From positions 1 to 38,203 of the IMG/VR virus record IMGVR_UViG_3300023179_004386: a stretch of DNA of 38,203 nt; one strand, given 5' to 3'. A program made the translations under genes and the position numbers. The notes under the pieces are model-generated. The model saw nothing but the letters and a program-made list of their open reading frames with translations, was not told the DNA's origin and did no database searches. The stretch is from a virus. Numbering within the stretch: the stretch's first letter is position 1; every line of letters starts with the position of its first letter. Shown in pieces: positions 7,479 to 15,836 of the stretch.

Positions 7479-8717
7479 TTAAAAATCCAAAACCCATTCA
7501 GGAAGAGATCCTCCATCAGTTTCATAACCCCACTTATCAATAGCAGCACGAAACTCTGAACCAGGAGTTTTATCAATAGACTGGCGCATTGCCAGAGCAC
7601 CTGATAATGTACCTCCAGGATGCCCGTGAATAGCACCTCCACAGTTAGCAAGGAAATCTGTACCAAACTTCTCTGCAGTGGTATTCACGATGCCTGGATG
7701 CATTCCACAACTTAATGCAGGAAGAACATTTCTACCATGAAGTGTTGCAAGAGTTTGATGAAGTTCAGTTTCATCATCACTCAAATACCCACCCCACATG
7801 CCAGCATGAATTGTATCTACTCCCATCAGTCCAGCAAGATCACAGACTACATTCCAGTCAATACCAAATGCATGTCTCTTATCGGTAAGAATTTTATCTC
7901 CGCTCTTTTGGAAGTGAATAAAGAGTGGTAGATCAAGTTTACGGATAGAGTTATAAACTCCAAGTCCTGCCCAGAAATTAATATGAACTCCGTTGCCGCC
8001 ATTGGCAGCAACAAAACGAGCACGATCTAAAATTGTATGATGATCGCCATTAATGCAGAATGCATATATGACATTTCGACCACAATTATTGACAATGTTT
8101 GAAATTAATTCAACACGATCTTCAAGACGGCAGAACACGGGATTGGCAAGAATTTCATCTTCCTTAATAAAATCCACGCCACCATCAAGAAGTTCCTTCA
8201 CCATTTCGGAAAGAGTTTGTGGAGAAATACCAGTCTTTGGTTTTACAATAGCACCAGACAGTGGCATATCATAACGATTGGTGAATTCACGAACTCCAGT
8301 AATTCCATACTTGGGTCCAAGAAACTGTGCTTCTACATCAGTAGGAAATTCAAGTTTCTTCAGACGACATGCCTTAAACACGTCAATGTCCAATTGACCT
8401 CCCATCAATTGGCAGAGAAGATGCGAAATACCATCACCTTCCCAATCAGTATTTACTTTTGGAAAACCAATCTTTACTTCTCCAGAATAAACCCCAGTCA
8501 GTTCTTCTTCTGTTGCATATATGACGCAGGATGAAAGTTCAAATAATTCATCGTTTTCCCAACGATTACGAACTTTTGGATTGCCAACACTTTGGCCGAT
8601 AGCAAGATTCCAGGCAGCATCTCGCAGATCCCCAATCTCACTATATGATTCAATATGGTATGTTGCAACTACGCAACGATTTCTTTCTACTTGTGTTAGA
8701 TTTCTAAAAAATTTCAT
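7479..8717 (-). CDS. RuBisCO-like protein (form IV-type large-subunit homologue)
   Basis: 412 residues covering the whole large-subunit architecture: N-terminal alpha/beta domain (1-130) and TIM barrel. Conserved: GAIVKPKTG (Lys159, spinach K175), GGVDFIKEDE (Lys185 carbamylation site K201; Asp187 and Glu188 metal ligands D203/E204), His268 (H294), TIHAG (His304, H327), LSCGMH (Ser336, S379), and CGGAIHGHPGG (G403/G404). Changed: R295 to Phe269, H298 to Ser, loop-6 K334 to Tyr311, and the N-terminal E60/T65/W66 segment reads GQSVGNP. RuBisCO needs these for RuBP binding and carboxylation, so enolisation, isomerisation or decarboxylation of another keto-sugar phosphate is more likely. No RbcS or phosphoribulokinase is present. 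ATGA coupling to the cupin gene and a 1-nt gap to the GDPD gene place it inside the sugar operon. Family call firm; function unknown. Confidence 0.92.
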   Translation of the reverse strand: MKFFRNLTQVERNRCVVATYHIESYSEIGDLRDAAWNLAIGQSVGNPKVRNRWENDELFELSSCVIYATEEELTGVYSGEVKIGFPKVNTDWEGDGISHLLCQLMGGQLDIDVFKACRLKKLEFPTDVEAQFLGPKYGITGVREFTNRYDMPLSGAIVKPKTGISPQTLSEMVKELLDGGVDFIKEDEILANPVFCRLEDRVELISNIVNNCGRNVIYAFCINGDHHTILDRARFVAANGGNGVHINFWAGLGVYNSIRKLDLPLFIHFQKSGDKILTDKRHAFGIDWNVVCDLAGLMGVDTIHAGMWGGYLSDDETELHQTLATLHGRNVLPALSCGMHPGIVNTTAEKFGTDFLANCGGAIHGHPGGTLSGALAMRQSIDKTPGSEFRAAIDKWGYETDGGSLPEWVLDF

Positions 8718-9040
8718 TGTTCAATCTCAAATTTATCGTATGGAATAGAAGGGACTTTTACTACAACTAATGTACAATCTTCATGGAAAACTGGATCAGC
8801 AATTTCCCCTTTCTGGAAAATAAATACATCTCCACTATTTAACACTCTTCCTTGAACGGTCATTTTTCCAGAAACAAGGACATTGTATTCAACACTTTCT
8901 TTATGATAATGTGGAGCCCAATACTCACCTTTTTTATGTGTAAGTAATCCTACCTCAAAATCTTTGGTTTTCAATAAGGAAGGTTCAAAGTTTCCAATAA
9001 ACCATCCTCGCACATAATCTTTAATTTGGGTTACGTTCAT
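8714..9040 (-). CDS. Small single-domain cupin
   Basis: 108 residues, one beta-barrel. Cupin motif 1 is HYHKESVEYNVLVSGKMTV (about 43-61), with His43, His45 and Glu49 as likely metal ligands. Motif 2 is GDVFIFQKGEIADPVFHED (about 69-87), with a His as the fourth ligand. Such cupins act as sugar isomerases or epimerases, or as metal-dependent oxygenases. It lies between a sugar nucleotidyltransferase and the RLP with ATGA overlaps on both sides, so it probably acts on the same intermediate. Specific activity cannot be assigned. Confidence 0.78.
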   Translation of the reverse strand: MNVTQIKDYVRGWFIGNFEPSLLKTKDFEVGLLTHKKGEYWAPHYHKESVEYNVLVSGKMTVQGRVLNSGDVFIFQKGEIADPVFHEDCTLVVVKVPSIPYDKFEIEQ

Positions 9041-9750
9041 GACTTTTTCATAAATGAATCTAAATCTTCTGGAACTCCCACAGGATTATGTTGCCAATTA
9101 GGGATATGGTGAATTCCAACTTTTAATCCTCTCTCAATCATATGATTATATGTTGGGCCAACATAGAATTCACCATTAGGTGCTCTATCATTACATTCTA
9201 TCATATCTTCTGTACTTTGTACAAAATATTTTCCCTTTCTCCAATAATGAATTCCATTTAGTGAAATATCACTTATAACTTCCTTTTCTCTTATTTTTTG
9301 CACAAACCCGTTCCTATCAATACTTGCATAACTATTTTTAGGGGTATTGGTACTGTAGGTAACTATCAATCCATCATACTTGTAGTACCTGGCAGTTGTA
9401 AGAAAAAGATCTGCATCCCACCACATAATTTGATCACAGTTTGCAATTACTAACTCTTCTTCATTATTAATAAAATCTCTAAACAAAAGGCAACTGGATG
9501 CTGGCCCTTCAGTTGTTTGATCAACACTGATAATCTTTACACTTGGAAAAATAGAATGTAGTAATGAACATACTTGATCATAGTAACTATCTTTTCTAAT
9601 TACAAAATGATAGGTTCCTACCAATCCCAAAGATTCTATTGCTCTTTGAATCATTGGAACTCCATCAATATTAATCAATGGTTTTGGAACTTTATATGTG
9701 TCTCTGGGGAATCTTGTTCCTTCACCAGCCATTGGGATAAGAATATTCAT
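9037..9750 (-). CDS. Sugar-phosphate nucleotidyltransferase (NTP_transferase family)
   Basis: 237 residues. The N-terminal IPMAGEGTRFP signature binds NTP, KVPKPLINIDGVPMIQRAIE carries the catalytic Lys, and ANCDQIMWW is the metal-binding Asp region. NGEFYVGPTYNHMIERG near the C-terminus resembles glucose-1-phosphate thymidylyl- and uridylyl-transferases in size and order. It would activate a sugar phosphate, or another phosphorylated compound, as an NDP derivative. Coupled by ATGA to the cupin, it appears to head a module with cupin, RLP and GDPD-like genes. Confidence 0.82.
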   Translation of the reverse strand: MNILIPMAGEGTRFPRDTYKVPKPLINIDGVPMIQRAIESLGLVGTYHFVIRKDSYYDQVCSLLHSIFPSVKIISVDQTTEGPASSCLLFRDFINNEEELVIANCDQIMWWDADLFLTTARYYKYDGLIVTYSTNTPKNSYASIDRNGFVQKIREKEVISDISLNGIHYWRKGKYFVQSTEDMIECNDRAPNGEFYVGPTYNHMIERGLKVGIHHIPNWQHNPVGVPEDLDSFMKKS

Positions 9751-9755
9751 AATTA

Positions 9756-10496
9756 TTAGAATCTGGGCAAAGAAACAGAAATTGGATGTGGTTGTTTATC
9801 TATACCAAAAAAATCAATCATTTTTCTATGAACTAATTCTGGACAAAACGCTCCATTATTATCTCCAATACATTTTCCAAGTGGAAAATCATATACAGAA
9901 AAAGCACTCATCAAAACGTCCATAACTTTGGATCCGCCAAAATCAAGCCAATCACAAATCATTCCGTCTGGTTGATTGTTAATTCCAGTGTAGTTAATTA
10001 CGTTTGGATCATATTTTTCAAATTCAATTTTAGATTGTACAATACAATCTGTCCTACATTTGATTACCCAATCATACTTAAATCCATTTTTATATTCATG
10101 ATGTTTTTTAAGTATATTAACTTGATTCAGACTATAAAAATATGAAATTTGATTGCTAATTATAAAATTATAAAATTCTTCGGTTTGTTCTCCCCAACCA
10201 CAGTATCTTGGCCATGATGCAGAATAATCAATTGTGGGGTCTTTGAATTTCATACTGGGTTCCACTTTATGTGAAACTGGTTTGTATATCTCATTGATTT
10301 GATTAACTGCATCAGGAGATATTCTCTGAGACGGCCAATTATTTTCAACTTTATATGGTTTGTTTAGAAGTTCTTCATCAAACCAGGTATGAGCAAATAC
10401 ATCAACATCATATCCATCACAAAGATTTTGAAGGATTGATGGAGCACACTCAGTAACAAATCTTGGTTGCCCAGATAAACACAATGCTATTTTCAT
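9756..10496 (-). CDS. Putative glycosyltransferase-like protein (member of a three-copy family)
   Basis: 246 residues. It starts MKIALCLSGQPRFVTEC, then VDVFAHTWF (about 31-39) and YDWVIKCRTDCIV (possible RxD metal site), followed by an aromatic, Asp-rich C-terminal half (GMICDWLDFGG). It is clearly related to the gene just upstream and to 4630-5352. The family occurs in polysaccharide loci, but I know no characterised member. It is 5 nt from the nucleotidyltransferase and 9 nt from its paralogue. Confidence 0.6.
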   Translation of the reverse strand: MKIALCLSGQPRFVTECAPSILQNLCDGYDVDVFAHTWFDEELLNKPYKVENNWPSQRISPDAVNQINEIYKPVSHKVEPSMKFKDPTIDYSASWPRYCGWGEQTEEFYNFIISNQISYFYSLNQVNILKKHHEYKNGFKYDWVIKCRTDCIVQSKIEFEKYDPNVINYTGINNQPDGMICDWLDFGGSKVMDVLMSAFSVYDFPLGKCIGDNNGAFCPELVHRKMIDFFGIDKQPHPISVSLPRF

Positions 10497-10505
10497 AAAA
10501 TACTC

Positions 10506-11243
10506 TTACTTTCTTTTTTTAAGTAACTCGCCAAGATAATTTGTTGATAGTGGAACTCCAATATTAAATTCTTGATGCTTAATTCCATAGGGGTTTCCAA
10601 TAGATTCAATTAAACTGTGCATAGCAACAATACCATTTTTATGATGTTCTTCTACTTTCGATAGGTCATCATAAAACTGCAATTGATGTCTTGGTGTAAT
10701 AAAGAACCAATCACAAAAAGGCCTGTCCCACCCAGCACAATATCCACTTTGATTAATTATAACATCACTTTCAAAATTTTCAAAATTTAATTTTTTTTCA
10801 AATATCAAATCTGTTCGGACTCTAACAAAATAATCATAATCATTTACGTCATCAATTATTTTTATACAATCAGCAATACCCTGATATTGGGACTTGGTTC
10901 TATAGTAAATGTCCCTACACAATTCTAAATCACACTGAGACAAATGTGGGTCAGTGGATAAAACATTGTAGTTTGAAACATCAAATACAAAGGGATTATT
11001 GACTTGAATTTTTTGAAGATTTAATGGAGTGTAAATATCAATGAAATCTTGTAGTTCATCACCCTCAAATGTATCATTAAATGCATGGTGAATTTGAGTA
11101 GTCTTCCAATCCTTATTCCATTGCAGATTGGCATAGATGTCATAATCACCCAAACCATTCAAAAAATTTTCTTTTATAGTTTCAAAAGTTTTTTTGACAA
11201 ATCTAGGGTATCCTGAAAAACAAACAGCAAACTTTTTTTTCAT
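10506..11243 (-). CDS. Putative glycosyltransferase-like protein (member of a three-copy family)
   Basis: 245 residues. FAVCFSGYPRFVKKTFE at the N-terminus, YDIYANLQW where its paralogues have xxFxHxW, and YDYFVRVRTDLIFEKK as the RxD segment; GYCAGWDRPFCDWFFITP parallels the CDWLDFGG stretch of the neighbour. The loss of the His in the second motif may separate it functionally. Tandem with 9756-10496; its ATG overlaps the stop of the methyltransferase gene (ATGA). Confidence 0.58.
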   Translation of the reverse strand: MKKKFAVCFSGYPRFVKKTFETIKENFLNGLGDYDIYANLQWNKDWKTTQIHHAFNDTFEGDELQDFIDIYTPLNLQKIQVNNPFVFDVSNYNVLSTDPHLSQCDLELCRDIYYRTKSQYQGIADCIKIIDDVNDYDYFVRVRTDLIFEKKLNFENFESDVIINQSGYCAGWDRPFCDWFFITPRHQLQFYDDLSKVEEHHKNGIVAMHSLIESIGNPYGIKHQEFNIGVPLSTNYLGELLKKRK

Positions 11244-11914
11244 TTTTTCTCAAAGGCAAGGCACACTACTGGAAGGATCATACCATTATAAAGAGTATAG
11301 CAATCAGTATCTTCATATTCTTTTTGATAAGGACTGGTTAATTGCAATCCAGAAGATTCTATGATATTAATGAGAGATTCTGGAGAAATAAATTGCCCCC
11401 TTTCATTTGTAACATCGCAATCTGTGGAGACTATAAATCGACCACCCTTCTTCAATACTCTATAAACATCGTCAGATACTTTTTTCCATCCCAAATTATT
11501 AACTGTTTCGGTATAGTTATAATCAAAGTGAGTTACTGCACATACATCAGTAATCACATCTACTGATTCCTCATCCATTTCTTTCAATTCAATGAAGACA
11601 TCTCCAGTAACCATTTTTACTAAGGTATTTTTAGAGACTTGACTAATATACATATCAGTCATATCTATTGCAATCACATCATTGCCCCATTCAGATACAA
11701 TGTGAGGTAATGCACCAGCAGCTGCACCCAGGTCAATTATTTTTAAAGAAGTTTCGCCAATTTCTTTTATCTCATCCAATACTGACATAGTTTTCAGTAT
11801 CGCACAATCTTTATCCCATTGACTTGTGGGCGGAAACTTTTGCACATAGTTTTCTTTTTGAATGGTTTCAATAAAAACTTTTACGTCTTCGCTATTTAAA
11901 ATTCTATTATACAT
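11240..11914 (-). CDS. Class I SAM-dependent methyltransferase
   Basis: 224 residues. IIDLGAAAGALPHIVSEWG is motif I, VIAIDMTDMYIS holds the acidic residue that binds the SAM ribose, and DVITDVCAVTHFD plus DDVYRVLKKGGRFIVSTDCD are motifs II and III of the Methyltransf_11/25 type. It could act on a sugar or a glycan end; the substrate is not evident. It sits 17 nt after fcl in the same operon. Confidence 0.75.
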   Translation of the reverse strand: MYNRILNSEDVKVFIETIQKENYVQKFPPTSQWDKDCAILKTMSVLDEIKEIGETSLKIIDLGAAAGALPHIVSEWGNDVIAIDMTDMYISQVSKNTLVKMVTGDVFIELKEMDEESVDVITDVCAVTHFDYNYTETVNNLGWKKVSDDVYRVLKKGGRFIVSTDCDVTNERGQFISPESLINIIESSGLQLTSPYQKEYEDTDCYTLYNGMILPVVCLAFEKK

Positions 11915-11931
11915 TTGGCATCTCCAAAAAT

Positions 11932-12867
11932 TTATTTACAGGTATCATAATAAGTATTTTCCACAAACCATTTATATGCTTTTATAAGTCCTGATGATAA
12001 ACTATGCTTTGGTTTCCAACCAAGTTCAGTCATTTTAGAATAATCTAATGGACGATTTGGAGTTCCATTTGGACGAGAAGTATCCCAACCAATTTCGCCA
12101 GTATATCCAACAACTGCAGCAACAGTTTCAGCAAGTTCTTTAATACTTACATTACAACCAGAACCAACATTTATAAGTTCGGCATTTTCAAAATGATCCA
12201 TTGCAAATAAACAAGCATCGGCAAGATCATCAGAATAAAGAAACTCCCTCATAGGAGTTCCATCACCCCAGAATTCAATCTTTTTGCCATCAGAATTATT
12301 GAACTTAGTTATCATTGATGGAATGACATGTCCATTTTCTGGATGAAAATTATCTCCTGGTCCATAAATGTTTGATGGCATCAATGAGACACTCTTAAAT
12401 CCATATTGCTTATGATATGCCTGAAGCATTTTAATTCCAGATATCTTAGCAACAGCATAGGCATCGTTAGTAGGTTCAAGATATCCTGTCATAAGAGATT
12501 CTTCTTTTACAGGAACTTCAGCATACTTGGGATAAATGCAGACAGATCCAATGAAGAGGAATTTTTTAACTCCATATTTCCAAGCATAATGAATTAGGTT
12601 AGTCTGAATCTGAATGTTCTCATAAACAAATTCTGCAGAATACTGGTTGTTGGCATGAATACCTCCAACACGAGCAGCAGCATCAAATACATATTCGGGA
12701 GTTTCTTTCTCAAAAAAATTCTCAACCTGAGATTGATTGAGTAGATCAACTTCCTGCCTGGTTGCAGTGACGATATTAGTATATCCTCTTTCAGTAAGAG
12801 TTCTAACAATTGCAGATCCAACAAGTCCTCTATGCCCCGCAACAAAAATTTTAGAATTTTTTTCCAT
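11932..12867 (-). CDS. fcl: GDP-L-fucose synthase (GDP-4-keto-6-deoxymannose 3,5-epimerase/4-reductase)
   Basis: 311 residues, normal for Fcl/WcaG. IFVAGHRGLVGSAIVRTL is the NADP-binding GxxGxxG loop with the characteristic HRG of this family. AARVGGIHANN is the family block. FIGSVCIYPKYAEVPVKEES and NDAYAVAKISGIKM provide the Ser-Tyr-Lys catalytic triad. It converts the product of Gmd, encoded two genes upstream, to GDP-L-fucose in the cytoplasm. That is the donor for the GT11 enzyme at the end of the operon. Confidence 0.93.
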   Translation of the reverse strand: MEKNSKIFVAGHRGLVGSAIVRTLTERGYTNIVTATRQEVDLLNQSQVENFFEKETPEYVFDAAARVGGIHANNQYSAEFVYENIQIQTNLIHYAWKYGVKKFLFIGSVCIYPKYAEVPVKEESLMTGYLEPTNDAYAVAKISGIKMLQAYHKQYGFKSVSLMPSNIYGPGDNFHPENGHVIPSMITKFNNSDGKKIEFWGDGTPMREFLYSDDLADACLFAMDHFENAELINVGSGCNVSIKELAETVAAVVGYTGEIGWDTSRPNGTPNRPLDYSKMTELGWKPKHSLSSGLIKAYKWFVENTYYDTCK

Positions 12868-12869
12868 AA

Positions 12870-14120
12870 TTAAACATCTACAATTTCGGGATTTGGAAGT
12901 GGGAAAAGTAATTTTTTACCTTTAAACTTTGATTTATTAATAAAGAAATTTTTAAAGTGCCAGGGGAAAATAACGAACACGTCGTATTCATTAATTACAC
13001 TATCCTCACTCTTAATGGGAATCCAAGTTCCTGGAGTAAATGATCCATCCTTATCGGGATTTACATCACCAATAACTTCCAAATCATTTGTAGTAATTCC
13101 CCAGGTTTGAAGAGTTACATTCCCTTTCGTACTTGCACCTAAAGCAGCAACCTTCAATCCATTTTCCTTACATGAATTAATTAATTGCCAGAATTTATCT
13201 TTACATTCATCAATTCTAACTTGAAAATCATCCCAAGGTTCAGTGGTATTCAGTTTAAGATCTAATTCTTCCTGAAGAAGATCGTTTAGCATTTGAGTTG
13301 CTTCTTCGTATTTGCTGCCTTTATTTGCAACCATCATGGAAATACTTCCGCCATTTACATCATTAAATTCAAAATTAATAATTTTTAAGCCTGCATGATC
13401 CATGATATATTTTAATTGCCTCATTCCATAATAGGAAAGATGTTCATGGCATACAGTATCAAAAGAATTTGCACGAAGCATCTCTGGCATATAACTTTGC
13501 TCCAGAACCCAGATGCCTTCTTCAGGATCAAGAATTGAATTTATTTCTTTTGCAAATTGACAGGGATATTCCAAGTCATAAAACATTGAAAAGGAAGTAA
13601 TCAACTTAGCAGTATCCGTTCCAAAAAATGTTCTGAAAGTTTTTTCTGTAAAGAAATCTGCGATATAGCTTACATGATCTTTGAAGTATTTGCCAAATTT
13701 TTTAGAAGTTGGATCAATACTTATAAGTCTAAGATTGGTTGGGAAAAATCCTAAGAATGTTCCATCATTTCCAGCAATGTCAATAACAAGATCTTTTTCT
13801 TTCAGTTCAACAAAATCTCTAATTTTTTCAGACTTTTCTTTGAGATGTTGTACCATACTGGAATTAAGTCCAGAACGATATCCATACTCATCACCATACA
13901 TTGTTGGCAGATCAAAAGTATGTTCCAATTGAACATGCCCACATCCACCAGAAACTTCGTTACATTTAACAAGTTTTAATGGACCATTATACATTTCATG
14001 ATCTATTTCTTTTGGAAATATTCCAGAAACATATTGATTTCCAAGATCCAAAACAGTATCTAAGTGAGTATTATTACAAATTCTACATTTTTCTATTTTA
14101 TAGAAAGCATTATTGCCCAT
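12870..14120 (-). CDS. NDP-hexose C-methyltransferase
   Basis: 416 residues from the ATG at 14120; an upstream TTG gives only a few more residues. Three domains are visible: an N-terminal zinc-type module ([20 protein letters not shown], then a second Cys set around [16 protein letters not shown]), a SAM-binding core ([16 protein letters not shown]), and a C-terminal domain with [16 protein letters not shown] and GDVNPDKDG. That is Methyltransf_13 / _25 / _14, the architecture of 3-C-methyltransferases for 4-keto-6-deoxy sugars. Between gmd and fcl it may methylate GDP-4-keto-6-deoxymannose, making a branched deoxyhexose beside fucose. It overlaps the gmd end by 11 nt. Confidence 0.85.
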   Translation of the reverse strand: MGNNAFYKIEKCRICNNTHLDTVLDLGNQYVSGIFPKEIDHEMYNGPLKLVKCNEVSGGCGHVQLEHTFDLPTMYGDEYGYRSGLNSSMVQHLKEKSEKIRDFVELKEKDLVIDIAGNDGTFLGFFPTNLRLISIDPTSKKFGKYFKDHVSYIADFFTEKTFRTFFGTDTAKLITSFSMFYDLEYPCQFAKEINSILDPEEGIWVLEQSYMPEMLRANSFDTVCHEHLSYYGMRQLKYIMDHAGLKIINFEFNDVNGGSISMMVANKGSKYEEATQMLNDLLQEELDLKLNTTEPWDDFQVRIDECKDKFWQLINSCKENGLKVAALGASTKGNVTLQTWGITTNDLEVIGDVNPDKDGSFTPGTWIPIKSEDSVINEYDVFVIFPWHFKNFFINKSKFKGKKLLFPLPNPEIVDV

Positions 14121-15114
14121 AAACACACATGTCCTCAACTAATTGTTTAAATGAAATCTTAGGTTCCCAACCCAATTTTTCTTTTGCCTTAGAGGCATCA
14201 CCTAATAAAGATTCAACTTCAGCAGGTCGAAAATATTTAGGATCTACTATTACACGTACAAGTCCAGTATTCTTGTCAATTCCAACTTCTGTTCCGCTAT
14301 CAGTAAATTGCCATTCAATATTCATTCCAAAATAAGGTGCAGCTTCTTCAACAAACTCACGAACAGAATATTGAACTCCAGTAGCAATTACATAATCATC
14401 TGGAGTATCTTGCTGTAACATCATCCACATTGCTTCGACATAATCTTTGGCATGTCCCCAATCACGTTTAGCATCAAGATTACCTAATCTAAGAACTGTC
14501 TGCTTACCTTCAGACATTGCCTTGAAACCTCTGGCAATCTTACGGGTTACAAAAGTCTCCCCTCTTCTTGGTGATTCGTGATTGAAAAGAATGCCTGTGC
14601 AGGCATACATTCCATATGCCTCCCGATAGTTCTTTGTGATCCAGTATCCGTAGAGTTTTGCCACACCGTAGGGAGAGCGTGGGTAGAAGGGCGTAGTCTC
14701 CTTCTGTGGGGTTTCCTGAACTAATCCATAGAGTTCGCTTGTAGATGCCTGGTAGATTCTTACACGGTCTTCCATACCCAGAAGACGAACTGCTTCAAGA
14801 ACCCGTAGAGTACCCACAGCATCAACATCAGCAGTGTACTCAGGCATCTCAAAGGATACTTTGACATGGCTCTGAGCACCAAGATTATAAATCTCATCTG
14901 GTTGAACTTTTTGAATGACCCGAACTAAGTTCGTAGAATCAGTAAGATCACCATAGTGAAGAGTAAGACGATTATAAATCCCATCAATTCTGTGAGTATT
15001 GATAAGGGAGGATCTTCTGACGATTCCGTGTACTTCATATCCTTTTTCTAAAAGCAATTCAGCAAGATAAGATCCATCTTGCCCAGTAATTCCAGTAATT
15101 AAAGCAACTTTCAT
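14110..15114 (-). CDS. gmd: GDP-mannose 4,6-dehydratase
   Basis: 334 residues from the ATG at 15114; a TTG two codons earlier is less likely. [20 protein letters not shown] is the NADP-binding loop, [15 protein letters not shown] and [12 protein letters not shown] (Thr-Ser-Glu catalytic set) follow. [16 protein letters not shown] has the YxxxK pair, and [15 protein letters not shown] is the GDP-mannose site. First committed step to GDP-fucose and other 6-deoxyhexoses. It is the first gene of the glycan operon, right after a terminator and a candidate promoter. Confidence 0.95.
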   Translation of the reverse strand: MKVALITGITGQDGSYLAELLLEKGYEVHGIVRRSSLINTHRIDGIYNRLTLHYGDLTDSTNLVRVIQKVQPDEIYNLGAQSHVKVSFEMPEYTADVDAVGTLRVLEAVRLLGMEDRVRIYQASTSELYGLVQETPQKETTPFYPRSPYGVAKLYGYWITKNYREAYGMYACTGILFNHESPRRGETFVTRKIARGFKAMSEGKQTVLRLGNLDAKRDWGHAKDYVEAMWMMLQQDTPDDYVIATGVQYSVREFVEEAAPYFGMNIEWQFTDSGTEVGIDKNTGLVRVIVDPKYFRPAEVESLLGDASKAKEKLGWEPKISFKQLVEDMCVYGQ

Positions 15115-15133
15115 AAGCAAAATACTTTTTTAA

Positions 15134-15162
15134 ATTATACCAAAAAAGGAGAGTTTATGCAA
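15134..15162 (-). promoter_or_regulatory. Candidate promoter of the glycan operon
   Basis: -10 TATAAT (15134-15139) with TTGCAT (15157-15162) 17 bp upstream, four of six -35 consensus bases. The -35 lies in the loop region of the preceding terminator and the predicted start is about 13 nt before the gmd ATG. No late-promoter motif is seen anywhere in the glycan operon, so early or middle expression is likely. Confidence 0.55.
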
Positions 15163-15170
15163 CTCTCCTT
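15142..15170 (-). terminator. Rho-independent terminator upstream of the glycan operon
   Basis: Ten-base perfect stem AAGGAGAGTT / AACTCTCCTT with a 5-nt loop, followed on the minus strand by six Ts. It ends the transcript of the small-gene group at 15317-16048. Confidence 0.85.
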
Positions 15171-15316
15171 CTAGGTATTTTAGGCTCGCCACCAATTCTT
15201 TAACTGGAAATTGGAAACCAGGCGGAGAAAGAATTCCCCATCCGCACCACTTGCTCTTGAAAAAAGCAAGAAAACAATAGTGTCATATTTGACTCCACCA
15301 CTTAGTTTTTAGAAAA
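15171..15316. other. Structured intergenic stretch without a gene
   Basis: About 145 bp without a convincing frame. It holds several inverted repeats: CCAATT/AATTGG (15192-15214), GCGGA/TCCGC (15222-15245), CTTGCT/AGCAAG (15250-15270) and, continuing just past the boundary, CTTAGTTTT/AAAACTAAG with a 3-nt loop (15301-15321). On the minus strand the last two stems are each followed by TGGTG. No tRNA fold was found. It may be a structured 3' untranslated region or a small RNA. Confidence 0.4.
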
Positions 15317-15538
15317 CTAAGAAAATAAATGAACTAACTTTGCTATCTCGTTTACGGTAAAAAATCCACATAGAACCAAAACATCATAGAGTTTAAGTTT
15401 CACTGCGAACGGTATTGTTAAAATACCACCAACGCATTTTACAAGTAATCCATATTTGAAATCTCCCCACAACATAGTTTGATAACCAACTATGAGGAGA
15501 ATATTGCCTAAGTAACGAAGTATACTTGTCTTAGACAT
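15317..15538 (-). CDS. Small integral membrane protein, unknown function
   Basis: 73 residues with two or three hydrophobic stretches (about 8-25, 31-48 and 51-67) separated by short charged turns (WGDFKYG, VKLKLYD). No signal peptide cleavage site or known motif. It is the last of three small genes in a probable operon driven from 16071-16099. Phage proteins of this kind can alter host membranes; no specific role can be assigned. Confidence 0.6.
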   Translation of the reverse strand: MSKTSILRYLGNILLIVGYQTMLWGDFKYGLLVKCVGGILTIPFAVKLKLYDVLVLCGFFTVNEIAKLVHLFS

Positions 15539-15584
15539 AAGGGCTTACACTCCCGACCAGGGTGAGTTTAGAGTCTTCCCAAGA

Positions 15585-15836
15585 CTATTTATCCCAATCA
15601 AGAATATCATTGGGATCCATATAACAAGGAACGCCATCAGAATCTAACCATTTGGCATACTCAATATCTTCCATTGCAGTAGAGCACTGCATAGAATTAT
15701 CAAATAGATAAATGTCATTCCAACGTTTGGTATAATAGTCTTGTTTTTGCATACGGTAATCTGGCATACCGTTCAATTCAATGATACCTTTCTCTACGAA
15801 ACGGTATCCTTCACGCTCAAGAAGAACTTTTGACAT
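15585..15836 (-). CDS. Small phage protein of unknown function
   Basis: 83 residues, acidic and aromatic-rich: YRFVEKGIIELNGMPDY near the start, then DYYTKRWNDIYLFDNSMQC and WLDSDGVPCYMDPNDILDW. No family recognised. Its ATG shares bases with the stop of the upstream gene (TAATG), so the two are translationally coupled. Confidence 0.65.
   Translation of the reverse strand: MSKVLLEREGYRFVEKGIIELNGMPDYRMQKQDYYTKRWNDIYLFDNSMQCSTAMEDIEYAKWLDSDGVPCYMDPNDILDWDK

Noticed and set aside
7478-7666. 63-residue N-terminal extension of the GDPD-like protein
   Set aside because: It runs through the RLP gene in another frame; the HRG motif begins right at the inner ATG (7477), 1 nt after the RLP stop.
7479-8717. 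Calling a functional carbon-fixing RuBisCO
   Set aside because: Equivalents of R295, H298, K334 and the N-terminal substrate residues are changed, and neither a small subunit nor phosphoribulokinase is present.
15171-15316. A tRNA in the hairpin-rich gap
   Set aside because: No T-loop TTCRA motif and no 7-bp acceptor pairing on either strand.
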